A stretch of DNA of 39,720 nucleotides from Candidatus Cloacimonadota bacterium (GTDB taxonomy: Bacteria > Cloacimonadota > Cloacimonadia > Cloacimonadales > TCS61): the NCBI GenBank assembly GCA_030621085.1, contig JAUXIJ010000027.1:1-39720 (forward strand), read 5' to 3'. Shown here piece by piece: positions 32,262 to 39,720 of this stretch. The notes beneath the pieces are model-generated. The model was given only the letters and a program-made list of their open reading frames with translations, was not told the DNA's origin and searched no databases. A program made the translations under genes and the position numbers. Each line of letters begins with the position of its first letter. The first letter of the stretch is position 1.

Positions 32262-35200
32262 CCTTTTACATCATCTCCGGTACATTCTACCACGTTGTCA
32301 TAAATCTCATTATTCAAAATGTTGCAATCCGAATACGAAATGTAGATGCCTGCACCATTATATATGGAAAAACAATATCTTATTATGCAATTCTCAATTG
32401 TTACCGGATTCACGCAATTAAGAATTGTTATACCAGGACCACCATAAGATAAATTCCAATATTTTGCATATTCGATTATGCAGTTCTTTAATATCGATTC
32501 TTCTGCAGTCTGGAAATGGATTCCACCCCAGCCTTCTCCCTGGTTATCTTCTGTAGTTGTAAATGTTATCTGGTTATTTTCGAAACCTTCAGCAATCAAT
32601 TTACCGTGTACATTTATACTACCCATTTCTTGGAATATAATCGAAACACCTGGTAATATTGTAAGTTCACCATCCTCTTCGATTGTAACGTCACCTGTGA
32701 TTAAAATTTCATTTTCATTATAACCCCAAATAACAGCACTATTATAAGATGGAGATTCAAGAACCAAACTTCCTGTTTGCACCATCTCATAAGCACCAAT
32801 GTCTACAGCATTACCTCGTATTCTTGGTACTCCAGCTATATCCAAGTATGGTATTACATTTTCAATATTAATATTGAAATATTCATGTTTCATCCGACAA
32901 CCATTAGAATTCCATAAATAGTGATGCCACTTCGGGAAGCCAAGAGACCAAAGTGAATAACTAAGTTGTGATGGTCTGGATAATCTTCCACTATCTATTA
33001 TCGCTGTATCTGGATTTTCATATTTACATCCTCTTACCTTTAGTTTATTTTCATCATGCCAATAGTCTAAATGCCACCAGTTATTATTAACATTATTTGC
33101 ATGTGGCCATTCCTCCATGAATCTAGAATAATTATACAAAATTTCATAACTAAAATCAACTGGTACATTTGTATACCAATATCCAGCATGATTATATGTA
33201 TCTTGATAATCAATATCCAGAGTATTTTTCCCTGATCTATAATTGCAATCTCCAATAAAGCAATTTAAAATTTGAGGAGCTCTTTCTAATTTAGTTTTAA
33301 ATTTAGCATCTAAATTATAACTGCCATTATTATAAAATTTGCAATTCAATATAGTGATGGGTGAATGAATGGTTCTTACTCCAGTAGTGTTGTTGTATAT
33401 ATCATTATTTGAGAAATAGATATAATCTACATTTTCAAGTTTCACACCTTCGCTAGAATCACTTATAAGATTTCCAAATATTGTTGGTGATGAATTTTCA
33501 ACAAATATTCCATAATCATTTTCAGAAATTTCACAATTTATAACTGAAACATTATTATGATAAATCTCAATACCCCAAGAATCCGATTTTTGGATATTAC
33601 AATATTCTAATTCTGAACTTTCAGTCATTATCTCTTCGCATTCTAGAAAACGTATACCATCCCACTTGTTATCTATTTCACTTTCACTAAATACAATGAA
33701 ATCACCAGGGGTTCCTTTGGCAATCAATATCCCTTTTACATTCAAAGCTGCATCGGTAGTAAAATACAATTCAATACCAGATTCCATTGTGACGGTAAAT
33801 CCTTCGTCAATCTCAATATCACTTTGAATATAATATGGTGAAGCATAATGTGGCATTAAACTTTCCCTGATAATGCCACGAACATTATTTGAACCTAGAT
33901 AATATTCATAGCAAGCGGGATTATCTGGGTTTCCCGGGTTTCCACCAACTATTCTTAAAATGTATATCTTCGAAGACTGTTCAACAATTATACCAGAATC
34001 TATGTCATAAATACTATAGTCATCAGGATAATCTGGAATCTCGGAATCAAGATCTCCAATTGCATACTCGAATACCCAACTGCCAATCAAGCTTGTAATA
34101 AATACTTGTTTTTGATTTAAATGCCAACCAGGAAATGGCTCTAATGTTGGTTTTACAATTATTTTAAATGTTACAACCTCAGAAGGTTCAAGGTAATAAT
34201 CGTTTGTGTTATCAACTTGATACATTTTAGCTTCGATATCTTCCGAGAAATTTAATATAATTGGATTCTCATATTCATAGAAATCAGTATTTGAAGAAGA
34301 AGGTGCTTGATCTGGCCATAAAGGAGGCCATGAATCCCATTCACTTTTTTTTGCATAGTAAATACTTAGGTCTGGTTGTATAGTAGAGTCATCTTTATTT
34401 AATGTAATATGAACTTCATTTACACCTTCGTATTCACCGTTATCATTAATTTCAACAGGATATCCTTCTTCAGTTACTTCAAAACCTGGTTTTTTCGCTT
34501 TTAATGTATATACTACATCATCCACCAGTAAACTTGAACGACCATCTTCTTCTACAGAATAAGCTCTTGCTTTAAATTCAGTTGTTTCAGTAATAGTGAT
34601 CGGGGTTGAATAATGATTTGTTTCTCCAAGTGCGGTTTCATCATATAAGGGAGGCCAATAAAAACTATCAAAATTAACATCATCACTTCGTAAATAAAAT
34701 TTATAATCGTTGAGATCATTCTCATCTCGTAAGTAATACATATAATTATTAACTTCATTATCCCTTTGTTTCAAAGTTCTATCATTACCGTCTCTAACAT
34801 TAATACTTATCCCATCATCTTCGCGAAAGCCACCAAATGGTATCGGATGATCATATACACCAGGTACATATCCGTCAAATGATGGTGTTGGGACTCTTAC
34901 TTTATCTGTTATATCAACTTCACAAGATGCAAATGCATCATAATTATCAGTTATGGTAAATTTTAAAAAATCATCCCACGGAAAAAGTAAAACATAATTT
35001 AATTCGTCACCTATAGCCCAGGTGTTTTCAGCAAAATCAAAACTGAAAAAATCTTCAACATCGGTATAATATCCAAAAGTCTGCCCACCGTCTGTAGAAA
35101 CTTCAAGTAAAGCATATATAATCGCTGTTTCTTCTGAACCCGTTATTGTACCAGTTAATACAAGTTCAGCATCTACAACATCTAAACCATCATTCGGATA

Positions 35201-37330
35201 AGTGAATGTAATTGCCAGAGGTTGATGTATATAGAGATTATATACTGCCTCATCATTAGAATAAACTTTTATAAAATAATACTCATCAGATTGCAAATTA
35301 TCTTCATCAGGAATTATATCTAATACTTGATAATCTGAATTATACCCTACAAATGAATAACCCGAACCAGAGCTTGATGTTCTTATCTGTGTATCGCTTG
35401 TTCCACTCCCTGTTGCTTTCCACAATTCCATTACAGTATTATCTGTAGAATTGCTTCTTTTGAGATAAATATACCAATTTTCAGTCAATTCTGTACTATT
35501 ATTAATTCTATACCAGTCAACATCAATAGATGGATCAATAGAAAGTACATCCATAAATGGTGCTACGATCTGAGTGGCACTTGTTATCTCATCATTACCA
35601 TCAATTTCTACCGCAAAGTAGTGACGTATATCAGTTCCTTCAAGATTTGTAGGATCAGGCAACCAGGAACCATTAGACTGATGAATTGGTATTTGATATG
35701 GATAATCGCTCAGGGTTAATAATTCATGATCTTCATAATCATGCCCGATTAAGTGAAGAACATAGGTGCCGGCATTTACAATATGCTGTTGATCAATTGT
35801 GGCCTCCCATGTAATATTTTCATCATTACTTTGGAAGTCCAAATTTGGAATCAAATCAATATCTTCTACAATTTCTTCATTCTCCCAAATTACAATTTTA
35901 TCTAATTCAATGTATTCCATTGGCTCACTTGTAGTTATTTCTATATAAATATTATGATATTGAGCAATAGCAAAATAATTTTCAAAATCTGGTACCAACT
36001 CACTTCCATTCCAACTCCATTCACCTTCATAAATGGTAGAACCCCATTCATCATCCTTCTTTATTACGATAGCCTTCACATAAGGACGGAAATTGTCGAT
36101 GGTGATGTTGAAGTTATCAGATTCAAATTGAGGTGAGGAATCATTTATCCGAGTTAGTTTTGCTTTCACATTATAATCTCCATCTGGGTACATAGCTTCC
36201 TCATTAATAGAAGCGTATGTTGAATTGCTACCATTGCTTTCCTTTAGTCTTGTAGCAAAATCGGAAAAATAATAATAATCCCAGGGTTGTCCATCTTCTT
36301 CGCCACCCTGATCGCTATAAGCATGGGGTGTTATTCCTGTATGTGTAAAAGAACCATCTTCCGCAGATGTAATTTGATTACCTGATGGATATCTCTCATT
36401 ATAAATTGCTCCACCAAGACAGATATATGACTCATAGTCAGGACCTTGAATAACTGAATAACTCGATTCATTTTCTTTTTTTATCATTAGTTCAACTTTT
36501 TCAATATCGCCAACAGAATTTGAATATGTAATACCTTGAGTTTCTCCATCCATTGAACATTTCACTTTGAAAGATGATATTTCATTTCCAGGATATACGT
36601 GGTTAAATGCATCGATAGTTACTGTGTAGTTGGGTTTATCATGGACTACGACTTCAAGAGGATTCTTTGTGTTATCTACATGATATAAAGGACTAACTCC
36701 AACATCTTCAAAACGATATAAATGCAAATGGCTATTTGATTCACCTGTTCCGGATGTTCCCAAAGGTGCAATAATTTCTTCTTGCTCAAAAAAATACCAC
36801 CATTCTTCGTATTCATCATAAGTATATGTCATACCATTATAAATTACAGAACCATCTTGTATATCAGTATATATTATTGGACCAATAACGAGAACTTCGC
36901 GAATAATTGCATAATGATCTTCATAAGGATATTCAAGTCTTTTAAATGTTAAATCTCCGGAAGTAATTTGCGTAGCACCATCACCATCAGCAAAAATATG
37001 CCCATAACCAAAATCTAAATTTTCTGCATTGTCAATGGTAATAAATTTGTATGTATAATTATCATTATATATTATCGTAATATCTCCAGCAACCAAAGAT
37101 AAAAGATGATCACCAATATCTCCATCATAATCCACTCCTTTATGCCAGGGAGAATCAGGATAATCTCTTTTACCAAAATCAGATACAACCATACTGGTAG
37201 GAAATGCTTGATCTGGACCATATAAACCAGTTTCTAGAAATTCCTGGAATTTTAAGGTCAGATCCTGAGCAGATATAATAGATATCAAACATAATAAAAA
37301 CAAAGATATGATAAAAATTCTATTATTCAT
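32228..37330 (-). CDS. N-terminal part of the giant protein: M23 peptidase domain plus beta-helix
   Basis: The ATG at 37330 overlaps the TAA of the upstream gene (TAATG) and has GGAGG before it, so it is translationally coupled. It has a signal peptide (MNNRIFIISLFLLCLISIISA). Residues 40-215 form an M23 (LytM-type) peptidase domain with the zinc/catalytic set HKGVD (His63, Asp67), YGH (His111) and HLH (His201, His203). About 80 residues are inserted between YGH and GTSGTG...HLH. Beta-sandwich repeats (230-550), a PPC-like domain (about 577-703), chitobiase-C-like domains (about 810-1057) and the start of a beta-helix follow. The frame ends at 32228 after ...IAMSQVR, out of frame, immediately after a G run. 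The intended protein (about 3874 residues with the following part) would be exported by T9SS. Confidence 0.88.
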   Translation of the reverse strand: MNNRIFIISLFLLCLISIISAQDLTLKFQEFLETGLYGPDQAFPTSMVVSDFGKRDYPDSPWHKGVDYDGDIGDHLLSLVAGDITIIYNDNYTYKFITIDNAENLDFGYGHIFADGDGATQITSGDLTFKRLEYPYEDHYAIIREVLVIGPIIYTDIQDGSVIYNGMTYTYDEYEEWWYFFEQEEIIAPLGTSGTGESNSHLHLYRFEDVGVSPLYHVDNTKNPLEVVVHDKPNYTVTIDAFNHVYPGNEISSFKVKCSMDGETQGITYSNSVGDIEKVELMIKKENESSYSVIQGPDYESYICLGGAIYNERYPSGNQITSAEDGSFTHTGITPHAYSDQGGEEDGQPWDYYYFSDFATRLKESNGSNSTYASINEEAMYPDGDYNVKAKLTRINDSSPQFESDNFNITIDNFRPYVKAIVIKKDDEWGSTIYEGEWSWNGSELVPDFENYFAIAQYHNIYIEITTSEPMEYIELDKIVIWENEEIVEDIDLIPNLDFQSNDENITWEATIDQQHIVNAGTYVLHLIGHDYEDHELLTLSDYPYQIPIHQSNGSWLPDPTNLEGTDIRHYFAVEIDGNDEITSATQIVAPFMDVLSIDPSIDVDWYRINNSTELTENWYIYLKRSNSTDNTVMELWKATGSGTSDTQIRTSSSGSGYSFVGYNSDYQVLDIIPDEDNLQSDEYYFIKVYSNDEAVYNLYIHQPLAITFTYPNDGLDVVDAELVLTGTITGSEETAIIYALLEVSTDGGQTFGYYTDVEDFFSFDFAENTWAIGDELNYVLLFPWDDFLKFTITDNYDAFASCEVDITDKVRVPTPSFDGYVPGVYDHPIPFGGFREDDGISINVRDGNDRTLKQRDNEVNNYMYYLRDENDLNDYKFYLRSDDVNFDSFYWPPLYDETALGETNHYSTPITITETTEFKARAYSVEEDGRSSLLVDDVVYTLKAKKPGFEVTEEGYPVEINDNGEYEGVNEVHITLNKDDSTIQPDLSIYYAKKSEWDSWPPLWPDQAPSSSNTDFYEYENPIILNFSEDIEAKMYQVDNTNDYYLEPSEVVTFKIIVKPTLEPFPGWHLNQKQVFITSLIGSWVFEYAIGDLDSEIPDYPDDYSIYDIDSGIIVEQSSKIYILRIVGGNPGNPDNPACYEYYLGSNNVRGIIRESLMPHYASPYYIQSDIEIDEGFTVTMESGIELYFTTDAALNVKGILIAKGTPGDFIVFSESEIDNKWDGIRFLECEEIMTESSELEYCNIQKSDSWGIEIYHNNVSVINCEISENDYGIFVENSSPTIFGNLISDSSEGVKLENVDYIYFSNNDIYNNTTGVRTIHSPITILNCKFYNNGSYNLDAKFKTKLERAPQILNCFIGDCNYRSGKNTLDIDYQDTYNHAGYWYTNVPVDFSYEILYNYSRFMEEWPHANNVNNNWWHLDYWHDENKLKVRGCKYENPDTAIIDSGRLSRPSQLSYSLWSLGFPKWHHYLWNSNGCRMKHEYFNINIENVIPYLDIAGVPRIRGNAVDIGAYEMVQTGSLVLESPSYNSAVIWGYNENEILITGDVTIEEDGELTILPGVSIIFQEMGSINVHGKLIAEGFENNQITFTTTEDNQGEGWGGIHFQTAEESILKNCIIEYAKYWNLSYGGPGITILNCVNPVTIENCIIRYCFSIYNGAGIYISYSDCNILNNEIYDNVVECTGDDVKGVGYIAMSQVR
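32260..32267 (-). other. frameshift site in the giant gene (AAAAGGGG)
   Basis: On the - strand the frame reads GTA AAA GGG GTG GGA. Adding one G gives GTA AAA GGG GGT GGG ATA TAT TGC, that is VKGGGIYC, the expected beta-helix repeat, and the frame then runs open to 25707. A single-base loss in the G run (real or a sequencing error) or a -1 shift at A-AAA-GGG explains it. Confidence 0.85.
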
Positions 37331-38229
37331 TAGAAGTCCTCCACGATAAATTCTGATTCAAAAGACTCAAATCTATCCTTGAAAATAAGACCATTTATTG
37401 TTATCTTTTCTAAGCCTTTCCTTTCTTCTCTACTATATATTTTGGAATACTTTTTTCTTTTCTCAAAATCAAAATAAATTAATTGGTCATTTTTTCCCAT
37501 TCTTTTTCTAATCTCAAGCATATTTTCAATATTACTAATCCAAGTCACTACATTGCCATTAGATAAATTCACATAATATAAAATGTTATCATTCTTGAGA
37601 TCGTAAATAAAATAACTTGGTATTAGAAGTGATATTAAACTTTCATCTTCTATTCCACCATAGCTAAATCCAAAATGTTCACCATCTTCTGTAATTGCAG
37701 AGTGAATAAATGGAAAATTTTTATTTTCGAATTTTTTAAATACATTACCTTGTTTATCCAAAATATAAAGTGTAGATTTATATCCTTTTACAGTTTCATT
37801 ATTATATATGACAAGATTATATGTAACTATTGTGTAATTATGATTTTTGTGATAATTGGGGTGTGAAACTTGAGTTAATAAAACTACACGACTTACTTCT
37901 TCATTCCCATTAAATTTATGTAGATTGTAACCTTCAAGATTTGGTTGTAAATCAGATAAGTTTTTAAATCTCGTATCTCTTAAGTCATAATATTTAACAT
38001 GATTACTTGAAATTCTTGTTAAATATGAATCTAGATATTTAAATGTGTTATGTTCTTCTACATCGAATGAATTGATTACTTCTTTTGTATTTTCGTCTAA
38101 AAAGTCAATCCGTTCAACGACATATTCCAGTTCGGGATCATTACTATAAACATTAACGAAATTCTGCGCGAAAAGCATTCCTGTTAATTGAATTAAAATC
38201 AGGAAAATTACTAACATTCTTTTTTCCAT
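37330..38229 (-). CDS. secreted protein of unknown function, coupled to the giant gene
   Basis: This 299-residue protein has an N-terminal signal sequence (MEKRMLVIFLILIQLTGMLFA). The mature part contains repeated short beta-rich segments with aromatic/Asn turns (NHVKYYDLRDTRF, NIENMLEIRKR), compatible with a propeller-like fold, but I do not recognise a family. There is no T9SS tail and no lipobox, so it is probably periplasmic. GGAG lies about 8 bases before the ATG. Its TAA overlaps the ATG of the giant gene by one base, so the two proteins are made together. It lies 30 bases downstream of the beta-barrel-like gene. A role as a periplasmic partner for export or assembly of the giant protein is a guess from gene order. 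Confidence 0.75.
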   Translation of the reverse strand: MEKRMLVIFLILIQLTGMLFAQNFVNVYSNDPELEYVVERIDFLDENTKEVINSFDVEEHNTFKYLDSYLTRISSNHVKYYDLRDTRFKNLSDLQPNLEGYNLHKFNGNEEVSRVVLLTQVSHPNYHKNHNYTIVTYNLVIYNNETVKGYKSTLYILDKQGNVFKKFENKNFPFIHSAITEDGEHFGFSYGGIEDESLISLLIPSYFIYDLKNDNILYYVNLSNGNVVTWISNIENMLEIRKRMGKNDQLIYFDFEKRKKYSKIYSREERKGLEKITINGLIFKDRFESFESEFIVEDF

Positions 38230-38259
38230 TTTCTTTTCTCCTTTTTTTTCTCTTTTTGT

Positions 38260-39150
38260 TTAAAATATCTTTGTGCCGACCACCAAACCAAAAGTCAGGT
38301 TAGTCAGAAATGAATAATCTTCATATGATGATGCATAAAAATAAAATGATGATAATTCAAAATCAGCTTCCATTTTCAAATAGAAAAAATCCAGAAAACT
38401 GAACCGAAGACCTGCAGATGTGTGTATAAAAGGGTATAGCCCACGTGATATAACTTTTGTATCATCATAATACCAATCATCATGACGACGTTTACCATAA
38501 GACAGCCCTCCTCCCAGTCCATAATAGGGTGAGACTATATGGTCTTTGCGATTATAGTGAATTCCTCTCAGATCATATTTTATTTCCTCATAAATATGCC
38601 GGGTTTCTTCAAGATCAGGCCATCTAACCCAGTCAATACCCAATTGGAATTCGTCCATAAACCGATATTGATGATTATAAGTAAGTGTTATACTCTTGAT
38701 AACCTTGTTCATGCGTGCATCAGATGCTATGAAGGGATCCAACATTAAACTGCCTTCATAGCCGATTTTATTTCTATCTATGAAGTACGATGGATCATTT
38801 TTCTTTTGATTTTGTGCTTTAGAACCTTTATAGAGTCCGTATAAAGCAGATACCAGCATTGATATTTTACATGTTTTCCATCCTACACCAGATGCTTCTT
38901 TCAGATTCCATCTAGTATGATCTCTTTCTCTGTAATAATATATAGAAGCTCCAACATATCCAATCCCAAATCCAATCGGACTCCACCGTATGACGCCTTT
39001 TATCGGCTGGTTAAGGCGGTAATCTCTAATAATGGGAACCTTTTCATAAAGTGGTCTCTGTTGCACGTTTATTTGCTCGTTCGCTTTTGTAGTCTCTGCC
39101 GCCAACAGAGAAATTAGAAGCAGGAAAATTATTACTATTCTTTCTTTCAT
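38260..39150 (-). CDS. outer-membrane beta-barrel-like protein
   Basis: This 296-residue protein has a signal peptide (MKERIVIIFLLLISLLAAET). The mature part has an early Gly-rich hydrophobic segment (SPIGFGIGYVGASIYYY), then alternating aromatic strands with charged turns (for example YRFMDEFQLGIDW, YGLGGGLSYGKR, FYLKMEADFELSSFYFYAS). The C-terminus is a strand ending in Phe (GLVVGTKIF), the usual signal of an outer-membrane barrel. AAGGA precedes the ATG. It is the first gene of the operon with the secreted protein and the giant M23/beta-helix protein. Specific function unknown. Confidence 0.75.
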   Translation of the reverse strand: MKERIVIIFLLLISLLAAETTKANEQINVQQRPLYEKVPIIRDYRLNQPIKGVIRWSPIGFGIGYVGASIYYYRERDHTRWNLKEASGVGWKTCKISMLVSALYGLYKGSKAQNQKKNDPSYFIDRNKIGYEGSLMLDPFIASDARMNKVIKSITLTYNHQYRFMDEFQLGIDWVRWPDLEETRHIYEEIKYDLRGIHYNRKDHIVSPYYGLGGGLSYGKRRHDDWYYDDTKVISRGLYPFIHTSAGLRFSFLDFFYLKMEADFELSSFYFYASSYEDYSFLTNLTFGLVVGTKIF

Positions 39151-39484
39151 TTTTCCTTCCCAAAATATTTATTTATAAATTTTGGATCGATATTGATATG
39201 AATTCATAATCATCTGATTTTTTATATGATTGCACTATAAAATATAAAATACATTTATGATATAAGATTTTACTTTTGTAAACACAATGGTTCTTATTCA
39301 TTTTTTGCTAAAGTTGCTACTACAACCAATTAAACAAATTTCCAATTTCATGTTTTTTGCTTCCAAGCTAGTAGGATTTTAATAATAATAAATACTTAAA
39401 TACTCTGTGGCTATTCGTATTTTATAAAATTTTTCTTACGAATTTGAGCATTCAAATACGATAAGTAAATTTGAAAATATTTTG
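39151..39484. other. intergenic stretch upstream of the giant operon
   Basis: This stretch is very AT-rich and I see no gene in it. It must hold the promoter of the three-gene operon on the - strand. A TTTACA box occurs near 39275, but I cannot choose a -10 with confidence. Confidence 0.4.
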
Positions 39485-39694
39485 TCAATAAAATTTTAAC
39501 TCGTAATACAATAATGTAGGTGATACGGGATTCTCGCTTGTTTTACCGGACCGTCCCGATCTATTTAGAATCTTGGTTCGCTGTTTTTCCTGTTTATGTG
39601 TATCACAGTCGAAGCCAGTTAAAGCTTTAATAAGTGTAGTCTTACCATGATCCACATGTCCGGCTGTTCCCATTATCAAATGTTTTTTATCCAT
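39485..39694 (-). pseudogene. truncated second copy of selB (first 39 codons)
   Basis: Bases 39579-39720 match 25298-25439 at 135 of 142 positions without gaps, counted by eye. The match covers the selB leader, the ATG (39694) and the first 39 codons through G1 (GHVDHGKTT). Homology then stops after EKQR, and the frame runs into unrelated sequence to a stop at 39485. All seven differences are in the coding part and change only one amino acid (Ala20 to Thr). The copy lacks nearly the entire GTPase domain, so it cannot be functional. The unrelated tail at 39510-39578 ([13 protein letters not shown] reading) looks like an interspersed repeat. The window ends within the duplicated leader. Confidence 0.88.
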
Positions 39695-39720
39695 GTTCAC
39701 TTCCTATTATCATATTACAT

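Noticed and set aside
25707..37330. Selenocysteine recoding as the reason for the split giant gene
   Set aside because: The frame changes at the split and ends in TAA. A UGA read as Sec would keep the frame, so a frameshift is the right explanation.

Overview
The window is AT-rich bacterial DNA. Several very long secreted proteins end in the same type IX secretion (T9SS) type A sorting tail: an NYPNPFNP-type motif, then an IKGQKV-type strand, a WNGKD-type turn, SGIYFYK, and a terminal MLLLK. This tail, together with right-handed beta-helix proteins, points to the Fibrobacterota-Chlorobiota-Bacteroidota group, most likely Candidatus Cloacimonadota. The lineage is an inference, because there is no rRNA here. 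Both ends are incomplete: base 1 lies inside a gene, and the right end lies in the leader of a partial second copy of selB.

Layout. (1) 1-8368, + strand: four consecutive T9SS cargo genes. The first is the 3' part of a probable gingipain-like (C25) protein. The next two are beta-helix paralogues, and the fourth is a polymorphic beta-helix protein. (2) 8502-12704, - strand: a tight five-gene operon encoding an HD phosphohydrolase, a lipoprotein, a PilT-like ATPase, a membrane histidine kinase of the HisKA_2 type and a small pilin-like protein. This looks like a signalling and pilus module. (3) 12876-13043, + strand: tRNA-Lys(TTT) and tRNA-Glu(TTC). (4) 13035-21959: an integrated element of about 8.9 kb at the 3' end of tRNA-Glu, bounded by direct repeats GGGATACCA. 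The tRNA terminator is displaced to the far side. The element carries a large serine recombinase preceded by a coupled 43-residue ORF, a MerR-like regulator, a 1490-residue beta-helix/PKD surface protein with a T9SS tail, an array of four repeated hairpin motifs, and two small genes, one resembling phBC6A51-type phage HTH proteins. (5) 22092-23270: an AAA ATPase with a DUF4143-like C-terminus. (6) 23467-25687: selB and a divergent selC (tRNA-Sec, anticodon TCA) with its own promoter and a bidirectional terminator. (7) 25707-39150, - strand: a three-gene operon encoding a beta-barrel-like outer membrane protein, a secreted protein, and a giant (about 3874-residue) protein with an N-terminal M23 peptidase domain, beta-helices and a T9SS tail. 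The giant gene is split by one frameshift. (8) 39485-39720: a truncated duplicate of the selB start.

How the genes work together. Most of the coding capacity makes cell-surface proteins exported by a T9SS whose machinery is not in the window. The most interesting unit is the tRNA-Glu element. It appears to be a compact serine-recombinase mobile element whose main cargo is a giant T9SS-targeted surface protein, together with its own regulator and a candidate operator array. The selB/selC pair shows that the organism decodes UGA as selenocysteine. No selenoprotein gene was recognised here.
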